A stretch of 64,000 nt of DNA from positions 1,836,098-1,900,097 of the forward strand of contig PTEU01000001.1 of NCBI GenBank assembly GCA_004359425.1, in the 5' to 3' direction. Of this stretch, positions 8,689 to 17,502 are shown piece after piece. Each line of letters opens with the position of its first letter. The first letter of the stretch is position 1. A program made the translations under genes and the position numbers. The notes beneath the pieces are model-generated. The model saw only the letters and a program-made list of their open reading frames with translations, was not told the origin of the DNA and did not search any database. Source of the DNA: Ideonella sp. MAG2 (GTDB taxonomy: Bacteria > Pseudomonadota > Gammaproteobacteria > Burkholderiales > Burkholderiaceae_C).

Positions 8689-9318
8689 TCAGTGTGCCCC
8701 ATCTGTGCACAAGGGCATGGCCGTGCTGGCCGCGCGCTCGGACAAGTCCGTCAGTGCAGCGTCGTCCAGGAGCAGGACCGGCGCTTGCTGTGCCTGCCAG
8801 CGCAGCCAGGCGCTGAGGCGCATCGCCTCCAGGGCTTGTGGGGGCGTGGCCGCACGGCGGCACATCTGTGGCTCCAGCGAGATGCTCAGCTTGCGCTTGG
8901 CCTGCGCACCATCTTGGGCCTTCCAGCTTTGCGTGGTCGCGCGCAGGGCATGAAAGCGAGCTTGCTGTTGTGCATCCAGGCTCAAGGCCAGCCATTTGCC
9001 ACGGCGGCTGGGCGCTTCTGGCCTTGGGGCCAATGCACTTGCATCCACCGGGCGCAGCAGCAAGCGTTCTTCCAGCACGTCGGCGGCCGCATTGCCTCGC
9101 TCTACTTTGACGATGATCACGGCGGCGTCAGGCCGCGCTTCAATCCCTTCAGGCAGATAGGCCCAGGCTTGCAGCATCGCGGGGTCGAGCTGCTGCCAAT
9201 CTAGTTGTCTCAACTGCCACAGGGAGCGCAGCGGAATCTGCGTACATGCCCCGAGAACGAGGGCCAAGGCAAGGGCGAGCCAGACGCTGGGTGATCGTGC
9301 AGATTGGAGAGGTGTCAT
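8689..9318 (-). CDS. Putative lipoprotein of unknown function
   Basis: About 209 aa. The N-terminus is a signal sequence rich in Leu and Ala (W-L-A-L-A-L-A-L-V) ending in the lipobox L-G-A-C, so the mature protein should be lipid-anchored at the Cys. The rest is mostly helical-looking with no motif I recognise. Two in-frame ATGs at 9330 and 9318 are possible; neither has a clear ribosome site, and the shorter gives a normal signal peptide. It is transcribed towards the Tas-like reductase and away from the DUF2975 gene. Confidence 0.6.
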   Translation of the reverse strand: MTPLQSARSPSVWLALALALVLGACTQIPLRSLWQLRQLDWQQLDPAMLQAWAYLPEGIEARPDAAVIIVKVERGNAAADVLEERLLLRPVDASALAPRPEAPSRRGKWLALSLDAQQQARFHALRATTQSWKAQDGAQAKRKLSISLEPQMCRRAATPPQALEAMRLSAWLRWQAQQAPVLLLDDAALTDLSERAASTAMPLCTDGAH

Positions 9319-9371
9319 GATCGGAGCCAAAGTGTTTGACGATATGTTTTTATCGTTTTACATTAAACACC

Positions 9372-9950
9372 ATGAACTTCCAGCGCACAAGCCCCACCCC
9401 TCACCGCAGCTTGGCCCAGCGCCTGCGCACACTCGCTTTGGCTGTGCAGGTGCTGTGCATTGTTGGGGCCGTCGCGGCGGTGTCCATGGCACTGTCACCG
9501 CTGTGGAATGCCCAACACCTGCTGAACACCGACTACAGTTGTGCCGGCCACAGCCTGCTGAGCAAGTTAAGCGGCCCACCCACGTTTGAAACCTTGCAGC
9601 GCATGGTGTTGGTGAACGTGCCCGTGTTGGTGGTGCAGTGCGCCTTACTGTGGCAGTTGTGGGGTTTGTTTGCCGAGTTCCGCGCCGGGCGCTTGTTCTC
9701 GGACAAGGCCTTGCAGTGCTGGCAGCGCTGGGGCTGGGGCGTGGCCGCGCTGGCCGTGCTGCAGCCCCTGGAGCGCGCCGCCATGTGGGTGGCCGTCACC
9801 CTGCAAAACCCGCCGGGACAGCGCGTGTTGTCGGTGTCATTGGGCACGGACGACTACCCCATGATCTTGCTGGCCTTGGTGTTTGTGGCCCTGGCCCGGG
9901 TGATGCGAGAAGCCGCCCGCGCCGCGCAAGAGAACGAGGGCTTTGTCTGA
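9372..9950 (+). CDS. DUF2975-type membrane protein
   Basis: About 192 aa with four hydrophobic stretches: near A-V-Q-V-L-C-I-V-G-A-V, V-N-V-P-V-L-V-V-Q-C-A, W-G-W-G-V-A-A-L-A-V-L and Y-P-M-I-L-L-A-L-V-F-V-A-L-A. The last is followed by R-V-M-R-E-A-A-R, as in DUF2975 proteins. The frame extends back to a TTG at 9336, but the ATG at 9372 gives M-N-F-Q-R-T and is preferred. Its TGA overlaps the start of the HTH gene (TGATG). DUF2975 genes are usually paired with such a YozG-like regulator, which supports the call. The molecular role is unknown. Confidence 0.75.
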   Translation: MNFQRTSPTPHRSLAQRLRTLALAVQVLCIVGAVAAVSMALSPLWNAQHLLNTDYSCAGHSLLSKLSGPPTFETLQRMVLVNVPVLVVQCALLWQLWGLFAEFRAGRLFSDKALQCWQRWGWGVAALAVLQPLERAAMWVAVTLQNPPGQRVLSVSLGTDDYPMILLALVFVALARVMREAARAAQENEGFV

Positions 9951-10180
9951 TGCCCATTGTGGTGAACCTGGACGTGATGCTGGCGCGGCGCAAGATGCGC
10001 TCGCGCGAGTTGGCCGAGCGGGTCGGCATCTCCGAGGTCAACATCTCGCTGCTCAAGTCGGGCAAGGTACGTGGGGTGCGCTTTGACACCCTGGCCGCCA
10101 TCTGCGCGGTGCTGGAATGCCAACCCGGCGACCTGCTGAGCTACCAACCCGGAGAGGACGATGCACCCGCAGCGGGCTGA
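9950..10180 (+). CDS. Cro/C1-type (YozG-like) helix-turn-helix regulator
   Basis: A 76-aa single-domain DNA-binding protein. The helix-turn-helix covers residues 17-44, with E-L-A-E-R-V-G-I-S-E-V-N-I-S-L-L-K-S-G-K, followed by R-F-D-T-L-A-A-I-C-A-V-L-E-C-Q-P-G-D-L-L, the pattern of small regulators paired with DUF2975. Its ATG overlaps the DUF2975 stop codon as TGATG, so the two are coupled. The 3' end overlaps the end of the convergent GGDEF gene by 40 bases. It probably regulates its own two-gene unit. Confidence 0.87.
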   Translation: MPIVVNLDVMLARRKMRSRELAERVGISEVNISLLKSGKVRGVRFDTLAAICAVLECQPGDLLSYQPGEDDAPAAG

Positions 10181-11067
10181 ATGGGGCACGCGCGCATCGG
10201 CAGGCCGCCACCGGGCAGTTGCATGCGGTGCTCGGTGGCCAAGCGCAGGGCTTGGGCAAACACCACCAAATGGCCCTTGCCGCGCGACTTGGCTTCGTAC
10301 ATGGCAATGTCAGAGGCCCGCACTACGTCCTGTGGCGTGTGGCCATCCAAAGGGTAGCGTGCCACGCCCACCGAGCCTGAGAGGTCCAGTTCATGGCCGT
10401 CTAGCCAAGTCAGGCCTGAGAGTGCCTGCTGCACCAAGGTGCCGTAGCGCAGTGGGTCGGCAAAGCCCCCATCACAGGGGCAGATGACCACGAACTCATC
10501 GCCCCCAAAGCGATAGGCTCTCGCACCTGGCCGAAGGCTGTCTCGCAGACGCGCGGCCACCAAGCGCAATACTTCATCACCGACCGCGTGGCCCAAGGTG
10601 TCGTTGATGAGCTTGAAGTCGTCGAGATCAAAGGTCACCACTGACAGGCCGGTTGAATCAGCCTGGGCACTGGCCATGGCTTCTTGCAAATGCAGCATGG
10701 CCGCGTGGCGGTTGTAGAGGCCCGTCACGCTGTCCTGATAGGCCAAGGCATCCAGTACCTGGGCCAGTTGTTGCGCATCCTGGCTCATACGGGCCGTGAA
10801 CATGAGCGCCAGCCCACCCACCATGGCCGCCGTGAGCACACTGACGGCGGCCAAGCCGACGATTTGCTGCGCCTGGCTCAAGCCCATGTGGGCCAGCGCG
10901 GCCGCTGCCAAGTTGACGGCCACCAAAGCGCACAAGGTGGCCCACAAGACTGCACCTCGCGCATGCCGCAGCCACCGCCCCAGCAGGGCAGCACGGGAGT
11001 GGGGGGCGGGCATGGCAGGCAGGGCGGCGTGCATCATGCGCCGGCTCCCGCCGTGAGCGTGAAGCAT
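10141..11067 (-). CDS. Membrane-anchored GGDEF diguanylate cyclase
   Basis: About 308 aa. Two hydrophobic helices (about residues 30-50 and 58-80) are followed by a GGDEF domain beginning D-S-V-T-G-L-Y-N-R, with F-D-L-D-D-F-K-L-I-N-D and an intact active site G-G-D-E-F at 188-192. It should make cyclic di-GMP from GTP at the inner membrane. No canonical R-x-x-D inhibitory site precedes the motif at the usual spacing. The frame reaches 11181, but an ATG at 11067 gives a more normal N-terminus. It converges on the HTH gene with a 40-base overlap. Confidence 0.87.
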   Translation of the reverse strand: MLHAHGGSRRMMHAALPAMPAPHSRAALLGRWLRHARGAVLWATLCALVAVNLAAAALAHMGLSQAQQIVGLAAVSVLTAAMVGGLALMFTARMSQDAQQLAQVLDALAYQDSVTGLYNRHAAMLHLQEAMASAQADSTGLSVVTFDLDDFKLINDTLGHAVGDEVLRLVAARLRDSLRPGARAYRFGGDEFVVICPCDGGFADPLRYGTLVQQALSGLTWLDGHELDLSGSVGVARYPLDGHTPQDVVRASDIAMYEAKSRGKGHLVVFAQALRLATEHRMQLPGGGLPMRACPIQPAAGASSSPGW

Positions 11068-11214
11068 GGCGCATACCCAGGGGACAAGGTAGAGCAGTGG
11101 GCGAAGTTCATCACCGCCCCCTATCGGGCCGCCAGACACCCGGTTTAGCCCCTGGCCGCGCTGAAAGCGTGCACTTTCCACACGCGCTGCTGCCGCCGCG
11201 CGCTGGCTGCACCG

Positions 11215-13014
11215 TCAGCCCGGGGTGCGTGCCGCCGCCCGGGCCTCTTCTTGCAGCCGCAGCACCCGGCGCTGCACCTTGCCGGTGGTCGTCATCGGCA
11301 GTGCATCAATGAACTCAATTTCTTTGGGGTACTCATAGGGGGCCAACTGGCCCCGCACATGGGTTTGCAGGGCCTCAATCAGCGCCGGGTCTCCCACCAC
11401 GCCTGGGGCCAGCACTACATAGGCTTTGACCACCGCGCCGCGCTCGGCATCGGGCTTGGGCACCACGGCGGCATTGGCCACGGCCGGGTGCTTGACCAAG
11501 CAGTTTTCGACCTCGCTGGGGCCAATGCGGTAGCCCGCCGCCTTGAAAACATCGTCGCTGCGGCCTTGGTACCAAAGGTAGCCGTCGTCGTCCATCACGG
11601 CGGTATCGCCGGTGCGGCACCAACTACTCTCCATAGGCCCGGTGAATTTGGCGCGGGTGGCGTCATCACGCTTCCAGTAGCCCAAAAAGAACACCGGGTC
11701 GGGGCGGCCGTGCACGTCCAAGCGGTGCACGGCCACATCGCCCGGAGTACCGCGTGGGCATTCCTGGCCCGCGTCGTCGATCACGGCCACCCGATGGCCA
11801 GGATAGGGCCGGCCCATGCTGCCCGGTTTGGCAGGCCAGCCCACCCCGCCCTGGGGACCGAGCCGACCATTGGTGCCCACAACCTGGCTGCAATTGCCCA
11901 CGATGTAGTTGATCTCGGTCTGGCCAAACATCTCGTTGACCACCACACCCAGCTCTTGCTCGCACCAGTGGAAAACGGCATCGCCTACCGCCTCACCAGC
12001 ACTCATGATGGCCCGCAGGTGCAGCGCAAACTGTTGGCGTGGGTGCGGCACGGCCTTCATCATGGCCTTGAGCGCGGTGGGGAAGAGAAAGCTGTGGGTC
12101 ACGCGATGACGCGCCATCAGCTCAAAAGCCCGCTGTGGCGAAAAGCGCCCCGCGTAAGCCACGATGGGCAAAGCGAAATACAGGCAGGGCAGCAAGGCGT
12201 CCATCAAGCCCCCCGTCCAAGCCCAATCGGCCGGGCTCCAGAACACGGCATCTTGGGGCACGCCAGCCGGGCCCAGCGCGGGCAGCGTTTGGCCCTGGCC
12301 TTTGGCACGACGCGGCCCGGTGCCAAGCAGCAGGTTCTGGCTGCACACAAAGCCGCTGAGGTTGCCGATCAAGGCCCGGTGGGGAATCAACGCACCTTTG
12401 GGCGGCCCCGTGGTGCCGCTGGTGTAAATCAAAACTGCGGCCTCGTCAGCTTTGGTGCGCACCGCCGTGAACTGCGCGGATTCACGCGCCAGCGCGGCCA
12501 CCCAATCCAGGTCGCCCTGGCCCGCCGCCTGGCCCACGGCCACCACGGTCTTCAAACCTGGGCAGGTTGCGCGCGCTGTGCGCACTGCGGCAATCGCACT
12601 TTCATCGACCAAGGCAACGGCGGCCTCGCTGTCATTGAAGCGGTATTCAAGGGCATCTGGCCCAAACAGCATAGAAAGCGGCATGGCCACCGCCCCCATT
12701 TGGGCAATGGCCATATGAGCCACCGCCGTCTCTACCCGCTGCGGCATGACCACCGCCACCCGGTCACCACGCCGCACGCCCAGACGCCGCAGAGCGTGGC
12801 TCAGCCGGTTGGACTGCGCCTGCAGCTCGCCAAAGCGCAGCAGGGTGCAAGTGCCATCGTCCTGCTCAACACGCAAGGCTACCGCTTGCGGGTGGCTGCG
12901 CGCCCAGCGTGCGCAGCACACCTCGGCCAAGTTAAAGCGGGCAGGAACTTGCCATTCAAAGTGCTGATGCAAATAAGAATGCGACAAGGCAGACAACATA
13001 GTGGGTGAAGACAT
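11215..13014 (-). CDS. Acyl-CoA synthetase (AMP-dependent synthetase/ligase family)
   Basis: About 599 aa of the ANL superfamily. Landmarks are the P-loop-like Y-T-S-G-T-T-G-P-P-K-G-A, M-F-G-Q-T-E-I-N for acyl-adenylate binding, W-C-R-T-G-D-T-A-V-M-D near the hinge, and the C-terminal T-G-K-V-Q-R-R-V-L-R with the catalytic Lys. It activates a carboxylic acid to acyl-CoA with ATP in the cytoplasm; the look is of the medium-chain or acetyl-CoA synthetase-like group, but chain length cannot be read from sequence. I chose the ATG at 13014; the frame extends to 13203 across the divergent promoter, which is unlikely. Confidence 0.87.
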   Translation of the reverse strand: MSSPTMLSALSHSYLHQHFEWQVPARFNLAEVCCARWARSHPQAVALRVEQDDGTCTLLRFGELQAQSNRLSHALRRLGVRRGDRVAVVMPQRVETAVAHMAIAQMGAVAMPLSMLFGPDALEYRFNDSEAAVALVDESAIAAVRTARATCPGLKTVVAVGQAAGQGDLDWVAALARESAQFTAVRTKADEAAVLIYTSGTTGPPKGALIPHRALIGNLSGFVCSQNLLLGTGPRRAKGQGQTLPALGPAGVPQDAVFWSPADWAWTGGLMDALLPCLYFALPIVAYAGRFSPQRAFELMARHRVTHSFLFPTALKAMMKAVPHPRQQFALHLRAIMSAGEAVGDAVFHWCEQELGVVVNEMFGQTEINYIVGNCSQVVGTNGRLGPQGGVGWPAKPGSMGRPYPGHRVAVIDDAGQECPRGTPGDVAVHRLDVHGRPDPVFFLGYWKRDDATRAKFTGPMESSWCRTGDTAVMDDDGYLWYQGRSDDVFKAAGYRIGPSEVENCLVKHPAVANAAVVPKPDAERGAVVKAYVVLAPGVVGDPALIEALQTHVRGQLAPYEYPKEIEFIDALPMTTTGKVQRRVLRLQEEARAAARTPG

Positions 13015-13218
13015 GGCAACAAGGGTACCGCCGAACCTCCAAGCTCTTGCTTGATGCCCGCCTCGTAAAAACCCTAGGGAGGCTCTACCACGCCGCAGAC
13101 CGCCCGAGCCTGCACCAGCCCGGCCCAGCCCAGCCCGACCTGATTTGTTCAGCGCTTCCCTGGTTCTAACCTGCACAATCAGAGACAATACATGGTTGAC
13201 CAAGTGAGGGGACTCACC

Positions 13219-16110
13219 ATGACCGAAGAAGCGCCAGACACCCCGACTACCCCCCTTTTGTCCCAGGCCATGAACAGCGAGGCGTGGGTGGTGGCGGTTG
13301 GGGCGTCTGCGGGTGGGCTAGAAGCATTGCAGCGCTTTTTCTCATCCTTAACCTTGCCCACGCAGGCCGCCTTTGTGGTGCTGCAACATTTGGCGGCAGA
13401 CCATCGCTCCATGATGCCCGAGCTGCTGGGGCGGCACACGGCCCTGGCCGTCACCACGGCCGAAGAGGGCATGGCCTTGCAAACCGACATGGTCTATTTG
13501 CTGCCACCCGGCGTGATGATGACCTTGGTGCAAGGCTGCATTCATTTTGAGCCCAAGCCCAGCCACGGCGTCACCCTGCCCATCGATCACTTTTTTGTCT
13601 CGCTGGCCGAAGCCGTGGGCGAGCACGCGGTGGGGGTGGTGCTGTCCGGCTCAGGCTCAGACGGTGCCTTGGGGGCCTCCGCCTTGCGAGCACAGGGCGG
13701 CTATGTGCTGGTGCAAGCCCCCGACAGCGCCAAGTTTGATTCCATGCCCCGCAGCGCATTGGCCGCTACACAAGCAGATGCCGTGGGCACCCCCGAAGAG
13801 CTGGCGGTGCGCGCCCTGGAGATTGTGCGCGGAGGCGTGGGGCGTTTTGGGCAGAGCCCACTGCTGCCAACCCAGAGCATGCGCCCGGCTCTGCAGCGTG
13901 TGTTTGAGTGCCTGTTCGCGCAAAGCGGCATTGACTTCAACCAGTACAAGCTCCCCACCGTGCTGCGCCGCATCGAGCGCCGACTGCTGGTGTTGAGCTG
14001 TAGCGATGTCACTGAATACGCGGACCGCCTGTCCAACTCGGCCGATGAGCGTGAACTGCTGCGCCGGGAGCTTTTGATTCCGGTGACCAGTTTTTTTCGC
14101 GACGCCACCGCCTTCAAGACTCTGTTTCATCAGGTGCTGGTGCCCATGGTGCGCCAGCAAGCCGCCAACCGGCCGCTCAGGGTGTGGAGCGCGGGCTGCG
14201 CCACCGGCGAAGAGGCCTATACCTTGGGCATCTTGCTCTTGGAGGCCTGCCAGGTGGCGCAGAATTGGCCGGGCATCAAGATTTTTGCCACCGACGTGGA
14301 TCAGCGGGTGCTGGACCTGGCCTCTGCCTGTAGCTACCCCTTGGGGTCGGCCGAGAGCCTAGGGCCTGAGCGCACGGCACGTTACTTTCAACAGCAAGAT
14401 GACCGCTTGGTCATCAAGCCTGAGCTGCGCCAGATGGTGCTGTTTGCCCGGCACAACCTGCTGGACGACGCGCCCTTCACCAAGATGGACTTGGTGGTGT
14501 GCCGTAATACCTTGATCTACTTCCAGGCCGATGCGCAAGAGCGCGTGATGCGCCGCTTGCAATATGCGCTCAACGCCCAAGGTGTGCTGTTCCTCGGCTC
14601 CAGTGAGTCCTTAGGCCCCTTGCAAGCGGACTTTGAGGTACTGGACAGCAGCCAGAAAATCTACCGCCTACAAAGGCCTGTCATCACCTCTTTGGCCTTG
14701 CATGATGGCTTTGGCCGCTCAGTGCCCCCCATCACGCTGCGCCAAAGCGGCGCGAGCCCGCTGCCACTGGCGCAAAGCGTGGTCGAAGCAGCCCAGGTGT
14801 TGCTGACGCAGACCTACCTGCCCGCCTGCTTGCTGATCAACTCACAGCGCCAACTCTTGCATACCTGGGGGCCGGCCCAGCGCTTTCTGCGGGTGCCGGA
14901 AGGCTCGGTCAACTTGGATGCACTGCGTTTGCTGCCACCACGCTTGGGGCCTTTGGCCGCCCATGCGCTGCAATGCGCGCTGCGCGACGGCAAGACGCAT
15001 CGCGTCCCCCCCATTCAGGTCGAAGTGGATGGTGAGCAGCGCGTGATTGCCGTAGTGGCTCACCCCGTGAGCCTGGACAAGGAAACGCTCTGCGTTGCAC
15101 TGTCATTGGAGGAAGTGAGCCACCCTCTGGAGGCATTGCCGCCTTCGGACAGTGACCGCATGGCCACCTTGGAGCGGGAGCTGCAGGCCACACGCCTGGG
15201 CTTGCAGAGCACGATTGAGGAATTGGAAGCCTCTAACGAAGAGCTTCAGGCTACCAATGAAGAATTAATGTCCTCCAATGAGGAGCTTCAAAGCACCAAT
15301 GAGGAATTGCAATCTGTTAATGAAGAGCTGTACACCGTCAACGCCGAGTACAACGCCAAGCTTGACGCGCTCTCGGCCTTGAATGCCGACCTGGAAGGCA
15401 TGGCCCAGTCCACCGGCATTGCCACGCTGTTTGTCAACGAAGACCTGACCTTGGTGCGCTTCACCCCTGAGGCGACCCTGCTATTCCGTCTGCGTCAAGG
15501 GGATGTTGGCCGCTCTATCGAGGACTTCAACAGCCTGTTGATCTACCCCGAGTTGACCAACGACTTGCGCAAGACCTTGAACACGGGCGAGGTGGTGGAG
15601 CGAGAAATCCAGGGGCCGCATGGGTCTTGGTATCTGGCCCGGGTGCTGGCCTATGGGCAGCGCACCAGTGCCTGGGGCCGCCGTGCGGTGCTGAGCTTTA
15701 TCGACATCACACGGCTGCGAGACGCCTCCCGCCTGCAAGACCTGATTGACTCTTTGCCCGAGCACGTGGCCTTGGTGGACCTGCAGGGCACCATTCGCTT
15801 GGTCAACCGCGCCTGGAATGGGTTTGCGCGTGCCAATGGTGGCGACCCCGATGTGGATTGCGGCGTGGGGGCCAATTACCTGGGCGTGTTGGCCCGAGCC
15901 ACCACGCCACAGGCCATGGAAATTCTGAGCAACTTCCAGGCCGTCATGTCGGGTCAACAACCGTCCTATACCTTGTCTTACCCCTGTCACAGCAATGACG
16001 AAGAGCGCTGGTTTGTGATGCATGTCCGGCCCCTCTCAGGGGCAGAGGCCGGGGTGGTGGTCACGCACTTTGATGTCTCACCATCGGTGCGCGATTGGCC
16101 AAAAAATTGA
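13219..16110 (+). CDS. CheB-CheR fusion with coiled coil and PAS region
   Basis: About 963 aa. Residues 20-210 form a CheB methylesterase without a receiver domain: V-G-A-S-A-G-G (Ser), L-Q-H-L (His) and G-S-G-S-D-G-A (Asp). Residues 225-490 form a CheR methyltransferase with R-R-I-E-R-R, W-S-A-G-C-A-T-G-E-E (SAM site) and V-V-C-R-N-T-L-I-Y-F. Then comes a long Glu/Asn/Ser heptad coiled coil (about 650-700, repeated N-E-E-L) and two PAS-like domains. Such fusions usually act in signalling outside classic chemotaxis. An ATG at 13192 is possible; the one at 13219 has a GAGGGG ribosome site. A histidine kinase follows 19 bases later. Confidence 0.9.
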   Translation: MTEEAPDTPTTPLLSQAMNSEAWVVAVGASAGGLEALQRFFSSLTLPTQAAFVVLQHLAADHRSMMPELLGRHTALAVTTAEEGMALQTDMVYLLPPGVMMTLVQGCIHFEPKPSHGVTLPIDHFFVSLAEAVGEHAVGVVLSGSGSDGALGASALRAQGGYVLVQAPDSAKFDSMPRSALAATQADAVGTPEELAVRALEIVRGGVGRFGQSPLLPTQSMRPALQRVFECLFAQSGIDFNQYKLPTVLRRIERRLLVLSCSDVTEYADRLSNSADERELLRRELLIPVTSFFRDATAFKTLFHQVLVPMVRQQAANRPLRVWSAGCATGEEAYTLGILLLEACQVAQNWPGIKIFATDVDQRVLDLASACSYPLGSAESLGPERTARYFQQQDDRLVIKPELRQMVLFARHNLLDDAPFTKMDLVVCRNTLIYFQADAQERVMRRLQYALNAQGVLFLGSSESLGPLQADFEVLDSSQKIYRLQRPVITSLALHDGFGRSVPPITLRQSGASPLPLAQSVVEAAQVLLTQTYLPACLLINSQRQLLHTWGPAQRFLRVPEGSVNLDALRLLPPRLGPLAAHALQCALRDGKTHRVPPIQVEVDGEQRVIAVVAHPVSLDKETLCVALSLEEVSHPLEALPPSDSDRMATLERELQATRLGLQSTIEELEASNEELQATNEELMSSNEELQSTNEELQSVNEELYTVNAEYNAKLDALSALNADLEGMAQSTGIATLFVNEDLTLVRFTPEATLLFRLRQGDVGRSIEDFNSLLIYPELTNDLRKTLNTGEVVEREIQGPHGSWYLARVLAYGQRTSAWGRRAVLSFIDITRLRDASRLQDLIDSLPEHVALVDLQGTIRLVNRAWNGFARANGGDPDVDCGVGANYLGVLARATTPQAMEILSNFQAVMSGQQPSYTLSYPCHSNDEERWFVMHVRPLSGAEAGVVVTHFDVSPSVRDWPKN

Positions 16111-16129
16111 CCGCGCACGCTGCTAGACC

Positions 16130-17491
16130 ATGCGATCTGAGCCCACCCCCCAAGACCTGCAAAGGCACGCCGACGCTGGGGCGCTTGCCCTGGCCCTGGA
16201 GGCCTTGAGCCAAAACGCCCCGGAACGCGCCCGAGCGCTGCTGGAGCAAGGCCACAGCCACGCCGCCGAGGCCATGAGCGAGATGTGGCGGCTGCATGCC
16301 CACAACCTCGAAGAGCAAGGCTCGCAAACTCGAGACATGCTGGCTCAGGTCGAGCAGTTTTCAGCCTGGCAGGCTCGGCTGCTGCACGAGTTACCGGTGC
16401 CCGTGTTGCTGCTCAACCGCTATGGCGTGATCATCGAAGCCAACGACGAAGCGCTGCGCCTCATCGGCTATCAAGGGGGCGAGTCCACTTCTGTGCTGCT
16501 GCTGTCTCGCCTTTTTCCGCAGGGCGATGCTGGAACCCGCTTGCGCTTGGCACTCACCTCAGCCCTGAGCCAAGGCCACGCCACCCTGGATGAAGCGGCG
16601 CTGGTATGCCTGGAGGGCCGCGAGTTTTGGGCGGAGCTGCGCCTGACGAGGATTCGCCCGCGCAACGACTTGGACGGCGTGCGCGCCATTGAATTGGCCT
16701 GCGTCATCGTCGACCTGACCGACAGACGCCTGGCCCGCGAGGCCGATGAGCGTGCCCAAGAGGCCGAGCGAGACCGCAGGCTGGCGGAGCATGCCACCCA
16801 GAACAAGTCCCAACTGCTGTCCCGGGTCAGCCACGAGTTGCGCACACCGCTGAACGCTGTACAAGGCTTTTGCCAACTGCTACAGATGAACCTCCCCGGC
16901 GGCCAAGACAAGCGCGAGGAGTACCTGCGACACATCCACACCGCCAGCGAGCAATTGCTGGAATTGGTGGAGGAGATGCTGGACTTCAACCGCGCAGAAG
17001 CGGGCCAGCTCGACCTCTGCATGGCCCCTACCGCCGTGGCCGGCTTGATTCACACTGTTCTGGCCCAGCACGAGCCCATGGCCATGCCCTTGCAACTCTC
17101 GCTGCGGGCCGAATTGCCCGAGATCAGGCCGGACCTGCGGGCCGACGCCCGCCGAGTGCGACACATCTTGACCAACCTGGTGTCTAACGCGGTCAAGTAC
17201 AACCGCCAAGGCGGCCACGTTTGCATCCGCCTGGGCCACGACCAACGCGAGGGCTGGGTGGAGGTGGAGGACACGGGCATTGGTCTGTCCGACGCACAGC
17301 TTGGCCAGCTGTTTGAACCGTTTAACCGCTTGGGGGCTGAGAATTCAGGCCCCAAAGGAGTGGGCCTGGGCCTGTGCATTTGCAAGGCTTATGCTGAAGC
17401 CATGGGCGGACGCTTGGAAGCGTGGTCCACTGCGGGCGTAGGCAGTCGATTCCGGCTCACCCTTTCTCGCTGGATGGCAGACCCCCTTTGA
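16130..17491 (+). CDS. PAS-containing sensor histidine kinase
   Basis: A 453-aa soluble kinase. Residues 80-205 look like a PAS domain (L-P-V-P-V-L-L-L-N-R-Y-G-V-I). Then come a short coiled coil, a HisKA domain with the H-box S-H-E-L-R-T-P-L-N (phospho-acceptor His235), and an ATPase domain with N-L-V-S-N-A-V-K-Y-N, D-T-G-I-G-L and G-V-G-L-G-L. No membrane segment is seen, so it should sense a cytoplasmic signal or take input from the CheB-CheR-PAS protein encoded just upstream. No response regulator lies next to it. Confidence 0.9.
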   Translation: MRSEPTPQDLQRHADAGALALALEALSQNAPERARALLEQGHSHAAEAMSEMWRLHAHNLEEQGSQTRDMLAQVEQFSAWQARLLHELPVPVLLLNRYGVIIEANDEALRLIGYQGGESTSVLLLSRLFPQGDAGTRLRLALTSALSQGHATLDEAALVCLEGREFWAELRLTRIRPRNDLDGVRAIELACVIVDLTDRRLAREADERAQEAERDRRLAEHATQNKSQLLSRVSHELRTPLNAVQGFCQLLQMNLPGGQDKREEYLRHIHTASEQLLELVEEMLDFNRAEAGQLDLCMAPTAVAGLIHTVLAQHEPMAMPLQLSLRAELPEIRPDLRADARRVRHILTNLVSNAVKYNRQGGHVCIRLGHDQREGWVEVEDTGIGLSDAQLGQLFEPFNRLGAENSGPKGVGLGLCICKAYAEAMGGRLEAWSTAGVGSRFRLTLSRWMADPL

Positions 17492-17502
17492 ACTCCACCT
17501 CC

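Noticed and set aside
11251..13008. 585-codon open frame antisense to the acyl-CoA synthetase
   Set aside because: It has the His/Arg/Gly-rich look of a GC-rich shadow frame and no motif; the minus-strand gene has full family motifs.
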